Source: Gemmatimonadota bacterium
GTDB taxonomy: Bacteria > Gemmatimonadota > Gemmatimonadetes > Longimicrobiales > Gaopeijiaceae
Direction of reading: 5' to 3'
Assembly (NCBI GenBank): GCA_026706635.1
Contig: JAPOYJ010000070.1
Span: forward strand, 1 to 64,000
DNA: 64,000 nt
Position 1 is the stretch's first letter. The number at the start of each line of letters is the position of its first letter. Shown one piece after another: positions 54,368 through 63,585 of the stretch. The notes beneath the pieces were generated by a model, which saw nothing but the letters and a program-made list of their open reading frames with translations, ran no database searches and was not told the DNA's origin. The translations under genes and the position numbers were made by a program.

Positions 54368-55795
54368 GTGATTACCCGGCTCCGGCTGACGAATTTCAAG
54401 GCATGGAAGGAGCTCAAGATCGAATTCGCGCCCGTCACTGGGATGTTCGGAGCCAACAGTGCGGGGAAGAGCAGCCTCCTTCAGTTCCTCTTACTGCTGA
54501 AACAGACTCGTGATGCGACCGACCGACGCATCGTTCTGGAATTCGGTGGTCCCGATGGGCTGGCCAATCTCGGCAGCTACCGCGAAGTGGTCCATGGCCA
54601 TGATTCCAGCGCCGACATCAGTTGGAGACTCGCGTGGAGGTTACCGAAGGAACGCCGGATCGCGGCTCTATCGGGTGATGGACGGCCGGTCACCCTCTCG
54701 GGCCAGGAGATTGAAACTCACTGCGCGGTCGGCCTTTCGGAAACCGGTCGCTCATCCACACCCATTGCGCACAGACTGACCTACCGATTTGACGACTACC
54801 AATTCACGCTGGTACAATCCGAGAACGGACCGAAGAAAGGGTACGGACTGGATATCTCACACGAGAACCAGGAGTTCACCCTCAAGCGCCAGCAAGGCCG
54901 CCCCTTCGATCGAATCCCGCCCCCAGTCAAGACCCACTTGTTTCCTCCCGAGGTCAAGTGGGCCTATCAGAACACCGATTTTCTCAGCGATTTCGAACTT
55001 GAATACGAAGGCCTGATGGACCGAATCTACTATCTGGGTCCGCTCCGGGAGTACCCGCTACGGCACTACGACTGGAGCGGGGCTAGTCCGGCGGATGTCG
55101 GATCTCGCGGTGAACGTGCCATTCACGCCATCCTGGCCGCTGCTGCGCAAGAGGAGACTCGAAGTCTTCAGCCTCGCGCATGGCGGCGCCCGTTCCAGGA
55201 AATCATCGCACACTGGCTCCGGGAACTGGGGCTGGTCGATCGATTCGCGACCGCAGAGATCGGATCCGGGTCCAACGTTTATCAGACGCGCGTCACTGCC
55301 AACTCTTCCAAGACTCCGACCAGCCTCACCGATGTGGGATTTGGGGTCTCCCAGATTTTGCCGGTCCTGGTACTCCTCTACTATGTCCCCAGGGGGTCCG
55401 TAGTGCTGCTGGAACAGCCCGAAATACACCTGCACCCCGCCGTGCAGAGCCGTCTGGCTGACCTGTTTCTGTGTGTCGCCAAGCACCGGAACCTCCAGAT
55501 CATCGTCGAATCGCACAGCCAGCACCTCCTGCAGCGGCTCCAACGACGAGTTGCCGAACAGCAAGTTCATGTTCCGGGGAGGGAAGCCTACCCTGCCTTT
55601 ATGGTCTCCTCCGACGATGTGCGCCTCTACTTCTCGTCGGTCTCGGGTGGCGTCGGCAAACTGGAAGATCTGCAGCTGAACCACTGGGGAGAGATCGAGA
55701 ACTGGCCGGACGGATTTTTCGGGGACGAAATGGAAGAGATCGCCGCGATCAGCTCTGCTACCCTCCGACGCAAGCTGGCAGGTTCGTCCGGGTGA
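54368..55795 (+). CDS. AAA/ABC-type ATPase with DUF3696-like C-terminus
   Basis: 475 aa, SMC/Rad50-like single-chain ATPase. Walker A is GANSAGKSS (residues 28-36). A long middle insertion follows. The signature-like segment LTDVGFGVSQILPVL and Walker B VVLLEQPEIHLHP come near residue 320-360; VESHSQHLL follows. The C-terminal WGEIENWPDGFF is the DUF3696 mark. Such ATPases act as sensors or motors in several phage-defence systems. It looks less GC-rich than the core genes, which suggests transfer. GTG 54368 starts it; its stop overlaps the nuclease start (GTGA). Confidence 0.85.
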   Translation: MITRLRLTNFKAWKELKIEFAPVTGMFGANSAGKSSLLQFLLLLKQTRDATDRRIVLEFGGPDGLANLGSYREVVHGHDSSADISWRLAWRLPKERRIAALSGDGRPVTLSGQEIETHCAVGLSETGRSSTPIAHRLTYRFDDYQFTLVQSENGPKKGYGLDISHENQEFTLKRQQGRPFDRIPPPVKTHLFPPEVKWAYQNTDFLSDFELEYEGLMDRIYYLGPLREYPLRHYDWSGASPADVGSRGERAIHAILAAAAQEETRSLQPRAWRRPFQEIIAHWLRELGLVDRFATAEIGSGSNVYQTRVTANSSKTPTSLTDVGFGVSQILPVLVLLYYVPRGSVVLLEQPEIHLHPAVQSRLADLFLCVAKHRNLQIIVESHSQHLLQRLQRRVAEQQVHVPGREAYPAFMVSSDDVRLYFSSVSGGVGKLEDLQLNHWGEIENWPDGFFGDEMEEIAAISSATLRRKLAGSSG

Positions 55796-56304
55796 GGGAC
55801 CGGAGTGTCGTAGACACCAACGTTCTCGTCGTCGCTAACGGGCGGGCCACTCATGTAAACAAACACTGCCAGCTGGCTTGCGTGGACGAGCTAGCACGGC
55901 TCGCCCGCGAGGACGTGGTGTGTGTCGACGACAAATTCCTCATCCTGGGTGAGTATGGAAGGAGGATCGGACAACGGGGACAGGAGAAATCCGGCACGGT
56001 CTTCTACAAGCATGTCTGGCAGAAGATGCGCGACACGAACCGAGTCCGCCTGATCTCTGTCGATCCCATTGACCGGGAGGGCAGGGACTTCAGTGACCCG
56101 ATCCTTCCAACGAACAACCTGAAGAAGGATGCGAAGTTCCTGGCCGTCGCCGTCAAGGCCCAAGCCACCATCGTGAACGCCACCGATTCGGACTGGACCG
56201 AGCATCGTGAGCTGACCGATCGGTTGGGGGTCGACGTGAGACAGCTGTGCCCTGAGCACGCGATCCGACCTGGGAAATCGAACGGCGACCATGCTTTCCA
56301 GTAG
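55792..56304 (+). CDS. PIN-like ribonuclease domain protein
   Basis: 170 aa. It starts VVDTNVLVVAN (Asp8); a further acid is Glu54 in ILGEYG. KKDAKFLAVAVKA (Asp113) and NATDSDW (Asp132, Asp134) complete an acidic cluster like that of PIN nucleases, which cut RNA with Mg or Mn. There is no separate antitoxin. It is locked between the ATPase (GTGA overlap) and an RNA ligase (14-bp overlap), so the ATPase probably controls it. Target RNA unknown. Confidence 0.78.
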   Translation: MRDRSVVDTNVLVVANGRATHVNKHCQLACVDELARLAREDVVCVDDKFLILGEYGRRIGQRGQEKSGTVFYKHVWQKMRDTNRVRLISVDPIDREGRDFSDPILPTNNLKKDAKFLAVAVKAQATIVNATDSDWTEHRELTDRLGVDVRQLCPEHAIRPGKSNGDHAFQ

Positions 56305-56962
56305 CCTGAAATACCCCCGCACTCCCTACTGGCCCTACTCCCCAGGCATTGGCCGTCACGACACGGTTCATCCCGAGCCCCAGCGGTTCGTCGGCTGCCG
56401 GGTCGTTGTGACCGAAAAGCTCGACGGAAGCAATGTCCTGATCCACCGGGGGAAGGTCTACGGGCGCTCCGTCGCTGACGAGGCAGCTCACAAGTGGATG
56501 GCGATGGTCAAGAAGCACCATGCCTGGAAGGTCAACGAGCCGGATGCCTACCTCTACGGCGAGGACATCTACGGCGTGCACAGCATCGAGTACGGAGCGG
56601 TCAGGGAGGAGGCGACGTTCCATGCCTTCGCCCTGCGGGACTCGAGAGGGGACTTCTCGTCCGTGGCTGCCCTGGAGCGGTTCACCGCTGAACGGAGCAT
56701 CCCCGTTGTTCCCGTCGTCTACCGGGGTAGCTTCGTTTCCCTAACCGAGATGCGGTTGTTCCTCGAGGGCGAGCAGGCGAAACAATCCGTGCTCGGCGGC
56801 GAACGCGAGGGCACGGTCGTGCGCATTGCCGATGGCTTCGCCTCACCCGAGTTCGCGCGCAACGTCTGCAAGAGCGTGCGGCGGGATCATGTGCAGACAG
56901 ACAGGCACTGGACTCGCAACTGGCGGCCCTGCAAGCTGGAACGGAAGACCCATCATGGATAG
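56291..56962 (+). CDS. RNA ligase (Rnl2-type nucleotidyltransferase)
   Basis: 223 aa. Motif I TEKLDGSN has the nucleophile Lys43; motif III is YLYGEDIYG, motif IIIa FHAFALRD, motif IV EGTVVR (Glu173). The C-terminal NVCKSVRRDHVQTDRHW is typical of small bacterial RNA ligases. It should seal 3'-OH/5'-phosphate RNA using ATP. The overlap with the PIN gene suggests that it repairs, or modifies, what that nuclease cuts. Confidence 0.85.
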   Translation: MLSSSLKYPRTPYWPYSPGIGRHDTVHPEPQRFVGCRVVVTEKLDGSNVLIHRGKVYGRSVADEAAHKWMAMVKKHHAWKVNEPDAYLYGEDIYGVHSIEYGAVREEATFHAFALRDSRGDFSSVAALERFTAERSIPVVPVVYRGSFVSLTEMRLFLEGEQAKQSVLGGEREGTVVRIADGFASPEFARNVCKSVRRDHVQTDRHWTRNWRPCKLERKTHHG

Positions 56963-56986
56963 GCAGTTTGGCATGAGGGAGGGGCA

Positions 56987-58108
56987 GTGAAGAGGCCGAA
57001 TGGCTACCGGGCCATCATACCGCTTGCCGTTGCGACGAGCTTCGGCGCGCCCGCGGCGGACGCCCAGCAGGTGCTGGAGATCGACTATGCCACCGGGCGG
57101 ACCATCATCGACGACCAGTGGCGGTCGATGCGAGCCTCCGATCTGGCCGTCGACAGGGGCCGGGGCATCCTCTACGTCATCGACGCCGAGGAGCCGGAAG
57201 GGGTCATGGCCTTCTCCCTCGAGACGGGCGAGTGGATCCGAACGATCCAGACCCCGGAGGGCGACGGCCCCCGGGAGTTTCCGGCGGGCAGGCGTGGCAT
57301 TGCGGCTGCCCGCGACGGGGCTCTCTACGCCGCTGGCCCGAAGAGGGTCATCGAGTACGATTCGGCGGGTGCCTTCGTCAGTTCCTGGATCCCCGACTGG
57401 GCGACGAGCTTCCACGTCTGCGACTTCGGCGGCGAGCCAGCCATTCCGATCCCCGAGGGAGTGATTCGCAGAGGACCGGAGGGCCGGGAGGATGTCCTTC
57501 CCTCGCCGGACGCGGAGCAGAGCCGCTTCGTGGTCCTTTCCGAGGTGCAGGGCCGGACCGCTATGACAGCGCACGTCGATTTCCGGATCGCGTGCGGGGA
57601 GACCAGCGCCTTCGTCGTCAGGTCCTACGACCATGGACCGGACTCGGTGTTCGTGTACCACCGGGGTGGCGAGGTGGGCAGGGTGGCCGTCCCGACCGAC
57701 TTTGCCGACTGGGCGGAGGATTGCGGCGAGGAGGTGACCACGCCATCCGGGCACCTCTGGCGCATCCCTTGCCCGATCTGGAATCGGGGGTTGTACCCGT
57801 CCTTTGACGGCCGGGGAAATCTCGTCCTCTTCAGCGAGGTCGACTTCGAGACCGCGGGCACGATCATCGACCCCGAGACCGGGTGCTACGCGATCGTGCG
57901 CAAGGATCCGAGTACCGGCAAGGCGCGCGTCCCCGTGCGCATCCTCGGCGACAGCGTCCTGGTATTTCGCAATCACAGCGAGCCGAATGAGAATGGGGGA
58001 ACCACCTACTACGCGGACAGCGCCAACCGGGCCTCGCTCCACCCGCTGCGCCGGGTCAGCGGCGAGCCGTGTCCCGGGATTTTGCCTACCGTGAAAGGGG
58101 TTGGGTAG
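56987..58108 (+). CDS. Exported 6-bladed beta-propeller-like protein
   Basis: 373 aa, signal peptide ending ADAQ (residue 27). Repeated strands such as LAVDRGRGILYVIDAEEP and VIEYDSAGAFVSSW suggest NHL/6-bladed propeller blades. Two C-terminal Cys could form disulphides. No enzyme motif. GTG 56987 has GGGAGGGG upstream. It lies within the accessory block but resembles a core envelope protein. Confidence 0.65.
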   Translation: MKRPNGYRAIIPLAVATSFGAPAADAQQVLEIDYATGRTIIDDQWRSMRASDLAVDRGRGILYVIDAEEPEGVMAFSLETGEWIRTIQTPEGDGPREFPAGRRGIAAARDGALYAAGPKRVIEYDSAGAFVSSWIPDWATSFHVCDFGGEPAIPIPEGVIRRGPEGREDVLPSPDAEQSRFVVLSEVQGRTAMTAHVDFRIACGETSAFVVRSYDHGPDSVFVYHRGGEVGRVAVPTDFADWAEDCGEEVTTPSGHLWRIPCPIWNRGLYPSFDGRGNLVLFSEVDFETAGTIIDPETGCYAIVRKDPSTGKARVPVRILGDSVLVFRNHSEPNENGGTTYYADSANRASLHPLRRVSGEPCPGILPTVKGVG

Positions 58109-58553
58109 GGCGGGTTGGGCGAGCCGTCGCACCGGGTTGCCCATGGAGCTCCAGAAGGCGGGCCGGTGTGATGATCGGTATCCCGTGGAACGGAGACATG
58201 GCGAGCAGGTCGCCGTCACCCGTCACCAGGTGGTCGGCGCGACCCATGAGCGCCGTCTCCAGGATCTTGTCGTCCGTGGTGTCGCGGCAGCCGAGGCTGG
58301 CACCGGCGATCGGGGCCCATTACGCAACCGCCGCCGCCAGCGCGACGAAGGCTGCACGGGATTCCCGACCCACATAGCGGTCGAAATTCGAGGCGAGGAT
58401 CCTGTAGCGAAGCTCGGCGAAGGTCTCGTCGCTGAAGAGTAGAACCCCGTTGCCTGCCCTGACGAGATCGACCACCCTGCGAGGTGGTCCGGTCCGGGTG
58501 AGGGCGGTGCTGATCAGAACGTTGGTGTCAAGTGCGACCCTGTCAGCTCTCAT
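58086..58553 (-). pseudogene. PIN-domain toxin broken by an in-frame TAA
   Basis: COG1569-like PIN protein: MRADRVALDTNVLIS (Asp in DTN), FSDETFAELRYRILA, then after the stop TTDDKILETALMGRADHLVTG. Reading is interrupted once, by TAA at 58322-58320 where relatives have a Glu codon before Trp. The second half, including the catalytic DD and D, is intact to TAG 58086. It overlaps the propeller gene end. No antitoxin gene is visible upstream. It is likely decayed. Confidence 0.75.
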
Positions 58554-58604
58554 CGGAGAGCCCTGATGGTCAAGACGGGCCTTGGTGCACTCGGGCTTAG
58601 TCAC

Positions 58605-58640
58605 TGACCAAGCTGTTGCGGCGCGCCGCCTACTTGGTCA
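58605..58640. promoter_or_regulatory. Inverted repeat, possible operator of the AlbA_2-type gene
   Basis: TGACCAAG (58605-58612) and CTTGGTCA (58633-58640) with a 20-bp centre, about 50 bp before the ATG. A further TGGTCAAG half-site is at 58567. Similar words recur inside the coding region near 59660-59710. Self-repression by the winged helix of the product is plausible. Confidence 0.4.
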
Positions 58641-58689
58641 CTGTTCAAGCGAAGGTTGCGCCAACGGACGCCAACGGAGGCCGGGGGAC

Positions 58690-59945
58690 ATGGATCGCGA
58701 GGAGCCTGGAGGCCCGACGGAGCGGCACGAGTGGCCGGAGGCCGAGCACGGCGAGGAGCGCTTCCCGCAGGACGACGCTGCGGGCCGGTACGACGGCGGG
58801 GTCCTGGAGGAGCTGGAGGCGCACCAGTTCTTCCATCCCCGGTCGGTGCGCTGGTACCGGTCGATCTTCTCCGATCGGAGCCCCGACCATGGACGGGACC
58901 TCGGCGATGTGGAGTTCCTGCACGATAGGGGATGGGTCGTCGAGTGCGGCGACGGGCTGGTGCCGACGCGGGCGGCGGTGCTCGTCTTCGGGAGGGCGCG
59001 CTACCTTCGGCGGCTTCTGCCAGGCGGGGTGGTCGACTGTCAGTTCATTGACTACGCCCACGACAAATGGACGACCGACCGCCGCCGGACCGACCGGATC
59101 GTCGTCGAGGAGAACCTGCTCCAGGCTTGGCTGACCGTTACGGAGCGCTACATGCGGCGTGCGGAGCGCCCGTTCCGCCTGGACCCGCGAACCATGCTTT
59201 CCAGCGACCATCCGCCCGGCTACGCGTCCTTCCGGGAAGCCTTCGTCAACCAGCTGATCCATCAGGACTACCCGACAGCGGGCGCACGGCCTTCATCCGC
59301 TTCTATCGCGACCGGACGGTCTTCTGGAACCCGGGGGACGCCGACGCCCCGACCGGCGAGCTGCTCGACCGGACGGCGAAGGAGGTGCGGAATCCTCTGA
59401 TCGCGGCGGCGTTTCGCGGAATCGGCCTCGCAAGGCAGGCGGGCACCGGGATCCGGGCCATCTTCCACGACTGGCAGAGTCTCGGCCACGCCCCTCCCCT
59501 GATCCGCAGCGACGAGGTCCGAAACGAGTTCGAGCTGACGCTGATGGGGAGAGAAACGCCGGCTGGGAAGTGGGGGCCGACGGTGGGGACGTGCGGGGAA
59601 CCAGTCGAGGATCGCGGCGACGACGAACGTCCCGTGGACCCGCCAGGTGCGGACATGGACAGTGACCATGGTGACCAAGTGCGCTCCGACATGGACAGTG
59701 ATCAAGTTGGGCTCCAGCTGAGCGCCCGCCAGCGTGCTATCGTAGCGGCGTGCGACGTCCCGCGCAGCTTGGCCGAGCTCATGGAGCGCGCCAGCGTGTC
59801 GCATCGCTCCCACTTTCGCGCCAAGCACCTGAAGCCGCTGCTGGAGGCCGGGCTGGTCCGCATGACGAATCCCGGCAATCCGCGCGCGCCGAACCAGAGG
59901 TACGTGCTGACGGATGTGGGGGCTGCGGTGAAGGAGAGTGGATGA
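58690..59945 (+). pseudogene. AlbA_2/Schlafen-type ATP-binding regulator, frameshifted
   Basis: The first frame (ATG 58690) encodes VPTRAAVLVFG, a DCQFIDYAHDKWTTDRR stretch and REAFVNQLIHQDY. The family sequence then continues one frame over: AFIRFYRDRTVFWNPGDA, VRNPLIAAAFRGIGLARQAG and a C-terminal winged helix (LAELMERASVSHRSHFRAKH) to 59945. One base is missing near 59272-59276. The linker repeats DMDSDxxDQV twice, a feature I associate with this type of regulator. It is disrupted unless frameshifting or a sequencing error applies. Confidence 0.75.
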
Positions 59946-59946
59946 C

Positions 59947-59982
59947 TCGCAGTCCATGGGAGGCTTGTCCCCGGGCTGCTAG
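59947..59982. repeat. Minimal repeat fragment R14
   Basis: GCAGTCCATGGGAGGCTTG..CCGGGCTGCTAG: both inverted ends with almost nothing between, directly after the regulator's stop. Confidence 0.5.
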
Positions 59983-60036
59983 CTCCGGCCGCCACCCCGG
60001 CTTGCCCGCGCGATGCGCCGCCTCCACGTTCACGCG

Positions 60037-61626
60037 ATGAGGAAATTCAACACGGCGGGTCCGATCAGGCCCGCGCGCGACTACAACATCCCGCCGCTCG
60101 ACCGCCTCGACCTTCCGGAAGTGCTCGAGTTCATCAAGGACGAGCGCTATTTCGTCCTGCACGCCCCCCGCCAGACGGGAAAGACGTCGGCCCTGCTGGC
60201 GCTGCGCGGCCTGCTGAACGGGGGCACGGTCGGCGACTATCGCTGCGCGTACATCAACGTCGAGTCGGCGCAGACCGCGCGGGAGGACGTCGGGCGGGCG
60301 ATGGGCGCGATCGCCTCCCAGATCGCCCGCGAGGCGAGATACACGCTGAACGACCACGCCACGGCAGAGGTGGCGGAGGAGCTTGACACCAACCGGCGTC
60401 CGGACGACGCGCTCGGCACCCTTCTGGAGAGCTGGGCGCGGGCCGCCGATTCACCCCTCGTGCTGCTGATCGACGAGATCGACGCGATGGTGGGCGACTC
60501 GCTGGTGTCGGTGCTCCGGCAGCTCAGGACGGGCTACGTGCGCCGTCCGGAGGGCTTCCCCCAGAGCGTCGTCCTCTGCGGCGTGCGCGACGTGCGCGAC
60601 TACCGGATCCACGCGAGTTCGGAGAAGGAGGTCATCACGGGTGGCAGCACCTTCAACATCAAGGCCAGGTCGCTGCGGATGGGAGACTTCACGCGATCGG
60701 AGGTGGAGACCCTGCTCGGCCAGCACACCGCCGAGACCGGCCAGGAATTCGCGCCCGGGGCGCTGCGGGCCGTCTGGGAGCAGACCCGGGGGCAGCCCTG
60801 GCTCGTCAACGCGCTTGCGCTGGAGATGTGCTTCTCGTCGGGGATGCCGAAGGAGCCCGGCGAACCCCTGTGCGAACGGGACGTCTTCGAGGCGCGCGAG
60901 GCGCTGATCCTGCGCCGCGAGACGCACCTGGACCAGCTCGCCGACAAGCTGCGCGAGGAGCGCGTGCGCCGGGTGATCGAGCCGCTGCTGAGCGGGGGGG
61001 ACGGCCAGCACAGCGAGCGCGACTTCGAGTACGTGCGCGACCTGGGGCTGGTGGCTCCGGGCCGCACCCTGCGGGTGGCCAATCCCATCTACGGCGAGGT
61101 GCTGCCGAGGGAACTCACATGGGTGCTTCAGCACGAGATCGAGCCGCAGGAGGTCGCGTGGTACGTTCGCCCCGACGGCGGTCTGGACATCGACGCCCTG
61201 CTCGCCGCCTTCCAGGACTTCTTCAGGCAGAACTCCGAGCACTGGATCCGCCGGGCCCAGTACACCGAGGCGGGTCCGCAGCTGGTGCTGCAGGCGTTTC
61301 TGCACCGGGTGGTGAACGCGACCGGCCGGATCGAGCGCGAGTACGCGCTCGGCAGCCGCCGGGTGGACCTGCTGGTGGTCTGGCCGCGTGAAGGGGGGGC
61401 GGAGGACCGCATAGTGGTCGAGTGCAAGCTCGTCAGAGAGGGCCGCTCCCTCTCGCGCACGGTTGACGAGGGACTCGAACAGACCCGGCGCTACATGGAC
61501 ATCAGCGGCACGGACCAGGGCCATCTCGTGGTCTTCGACCTGCGCCCGGGCAGGAGCTGGGAGGAGAGGGTCTTCCGCGAGGAGAGGGAGCGGGAAGGCG
61601 CGCGGATCACGGTGTGGGGGGCGTGA
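60037..61626 (+). CDS. AAA-like ATPase fused to a PD-(D/E)XK nuclease-like domain
   Basis: 529 aa. Walker A APRQTGKTS (Lys49), Walker B LVLLIDEID, then a winged-helix-like middle (about 240-340). A C-terminal domain has SRRVDLLVV (Asp444) and RIVVECKLV (Glu462, Lys464), the PD-(D/E)XK pattern. ATG 60037 is preferred to 60013 because MRKFNTAGPIRP is the usual family start. Such proteins are widespread and of uncertain role, often in mobile or defence regions. Confidence 0.8.
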   Translation: MRKFNTAGPIRPARDYNIPPLDRLDLPEVLEFIKDERYFVLHAPRQTGKTSALLALRGLLNGGTVGDYRCAYINVESAQTAREDVGRAMGAIASQIAREARYTLNDHATAEVAEELDTNRRPDDALGTLLESWARAADSPLVLLIDEIDAMVGDSLVSVLRQLRTGYVRRPEGFPQSVVLCGVRDVRDYRIHASSEKEVITGGSTFNIKARSLRMGDFTRSEVETLLGQHTAETGQEFAPGALRAVWEQTRGQPWLVNALALEMCFSSGMPKEPGEPLCERDVFEAREALILRRETHLDQLADKLREERVRRVIEPLLSGGDGQHSERDFEYVRDLGLVAPGRTLRVANPIYGEVLPRELTWVLQHEIEPQEVAWYVRPDGGLDIDALLAAFQDFFRQNSEHWIRRAQYTEAGPQLVLQAFLHRVVNATGRIEREYALGSRRVDLLVVWPREGGAEDRIVVECKLVREGRSLSRTVDEGLEQTRRYMDISGTDQGHLVVFDLRPGRSWEERVFREEREREGARITVWGA

Positions 61627-61774
61627 GGGGGGGTGTGACCCGTCCCGGCTTTCCCCCCGGTCCACACGGCAAGGTCGCCAATCGGGATGTCGAGCGCCGG
61701 TCGCGTGCGGAGGCCGGTAGGCTAGATTCGGGTTCGTTAGCCATTCGCCGGTCGAACACTCGAGGGGACGATCC

Positions 61775-62917
61775 ATGATCCGGAGATTCTACGCGGACAA
61801 CTTCCGCTGCCTGTTGAACTTCGAGCTGGAGCTCGACGAGCTGAATGTCTTCCTGGGCGCGAACGGAACCGGAAAGAGCTCGGTGTTCGACGCGCTGTGG
61901 AAGATCCAGCGGCTGGTCTACCGCGGCGGAAGGATCGACGAGATCTTCCGGCGGAGGGACCTGTCGCACCTATATGTCGGCAACCACCGGGACAATGCCG
62001 GTGTCCACGAGGATGGCGGCGTGCGGCAGAAGATCGAGCTTGATCTCGACATCGAGAGCCACTCGTACCACTACCGGTTGAGTATCGGCCACCGCGAACC
62101 CAGGAAGATGCGGATCGACGAGGAAGTCCTTCTGTGCGACGAGAGACCGCTCTTCGAGTTCCGAATCGGCGAGGCTCAGCTGTACCGGGATGACGGGAGT
62201 CGAGGACCGAAGTATCCGTTCGATTGGACGCAATCCGGACTCGCTGCCCTGCATGAGCGGCATGACAACAAGAAGCTGTCTCGCTTCAAGAGGGAGTTGG
62301 CGATGTGGACCATCGTCCGACCCTGTCCGCCGATCTTCGAGGAGGAAGCCAGGACGGAGGACGAGCTTCTGACACCGGCCATGACCAACTTCGTGGCGTG
62401 GTACCGCAGGGTCTCCCCGGAGCGGCTGGGCGCCGCCGTGGACCTGCTGGGCGATCTCCGTGACGTGCTTCCCTCGTTCGAGTCGCTGAGTCTCATCGCC
62501 ACCGGTGAAGACGCTCGCGCCTTGGAGGCCGTGTTCAAGCGGCCTCACGAGCGTTCGCGGTACCGGCTCGGACAGTTGTCGGACGGGCAGCGGGCGCTGA
62601 TCGCCTTGTATTGCCTGCTGCACTTCTGCGACGGAGGGGCGGAGAGGGCCTCGCTGTTCATTGACGAGCCCGACAACTACATCTCGCTACGGGAAGTGCA
62701 GCCATGGGTCGTGGCGCTCTCCGAAGCCCTCGGAGATACCCTCGAGCAGGCCGCCATCATCTCCCATCACCCCGTGACGATCGACTACCTGGGTGGGAAA
62801 GCCAAGTGGTTCTTCCGGAACGACGATGGACTGGCGCGGGTGCAGTACGAACCGCCTTCGTCTGTAGGAGCGCCGGGATCTTACTCCGAGATCATCGCGA
62901 GGGGTTGGGAGCGGTGA
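61775..62917 (+). CDS. AAA family ATPase (SMC-like), paired with a TOPRIM protein
   Basis: 380 aa. Walker A LGANGTGKSS (residues 28-36), ABC-like signature YRLGQLSDGQRALIAL, Walker B ASLFIDEPDNY and switch His in IISHHPVTIDYL. Close to AAA_15/AAA_21 ATPases. The GTGA overlap with the next gene makes a two-component unit like ATPase/TOPRIM anti-phage pairs (OLD and PARIS logic). ATG 61775 begins after a TAGATT-containing leader. Confidence 0.85.
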   Translation: MIRRFYADNFRCLLNFELELDELNVFLGANGTGKSSVFDALWKIQRLVYRGGRIDEIFRRRDLSHLYVGNHRDNAGVHEDGGVRQKIELDLDIESHSYHYRLSIGHREPRKMRIDEEVLLCDERPLFEFRIGEAQLYRDDGSRGPKYPFDWTQSGLAALHERHDNKKLSRFKRELAMWTIVRPCPPIFEEEARTEDELLTPAMTNFVAWYRRVSPERLGAAVDLLGDLRDVLPSFESLSLIATGEDARALEAVFKRPHERSRYRLGQLSDGQRALIALYCLLHFCDGGAERASLFIDEPDNYISLREVQPWVVALSEALGDTLEQAAIISHHPVTIDYLGGKAKWFFRNDDGLARVQYEPPSSVGAPGSYSEIIARGWER

Positions 62918-63462
62918 GCGCCAGTGTGGTTCTGCTCTGTGAGGACTCGCAGACTGACATGTTCCTACGTCGCTTTTTCCGTCGCCGGTTTGGCCGCCAG
63001 TTTCGTCGTCGGATTCACAGTGTTCCGTTTTCGGGTGGCATCCGCTCAGGTGAGCAGCATGTGCGTGAGAAGTTCCCCGACCAGTTGAGGCTGATTCGGG
63101 GCCGGAGGGGAGCCGTCCTGATTGCGGTCATAGACTCCGACATGGAATCAACGGAGGCTCGTCGAACGCAGCTTCAACAGCAGTGTGCGGCGCGGGACAT
63201 CGAGGCTCTTCGAGCTTCTGATCCAGTTCTCGTCTTGGTTCCGCGCCGCAATATCGAGACGTGGTTCCGTTACTTGGACGGCGCCGAGTTCGACGAGACG
63301 ACCCGCTATCCGCACCTCCGCCGTGAAGCCGATTGCGAGCCACTGGCCGACCGGCTGTACGACATGTGCCACGAGCAACAGAAGCTCGCGGAGCCAGCCC
63401 CGGCCTCGCTGGTCGAGGCGTGCCGGGAATACCCGAGGCTGACGCGGCTGCTACAACGCTGA
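62914..63462 (+). CDS. TOPRIM-like (DUF4276/OLD-type) nuclease candidate
   Basis: 182 aa. Glu10 in VVLLCEDSQTDMF, the DxD pair Asp74/Asp76 in IAVIDSDMES, and Glu115 in RRNIETWFRYLDG give the TOPRIM acid set. An Arg-rich strand follows the first helix. Probably the effector of the upstream ATPase. GTG 62914 overlaps its stop. The assignment to DUF4276 rather than another TOPRIM family is uncertain. Confidence 0.7.
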   Translation: MSASVVLLCEDSQTDMFLRRFFRRRFGRQFRRRIHSVPFSGGIRSGEQHVREKFPDQLRLIRGRRGAVLIAVIDSDMESTEARRTQLQQQCAARDIEALRASDPVLVLVPRRNIETWFRYLDGAEFDETTRYPHLRREADCEPLADRLYDMCHEQQKLAEPAPASLVEACREYPRLTRLLQR

Positions 63463-63585
63463 GTCGATCATGAGAGCGGCGACCATGGGGGCTTCGCGGT
63501 GGTGGGGACTGTGGAACGCCTCATGATGCGAATGGAGGGTATCTACGACAACTTGGCCCGAAGCCGTGGCGGCGTGAGGAGCTAA

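Noticed and set aside
63460-63585. Selenocysteine read-through of the TGA ending the TOPRIM gene, as the frame stays open for 40 more codons
   Set aside because: No convincing SECIS-like hairpin follows the TGA, and a normal ribosome site and ATG for the next gene lie at its end.
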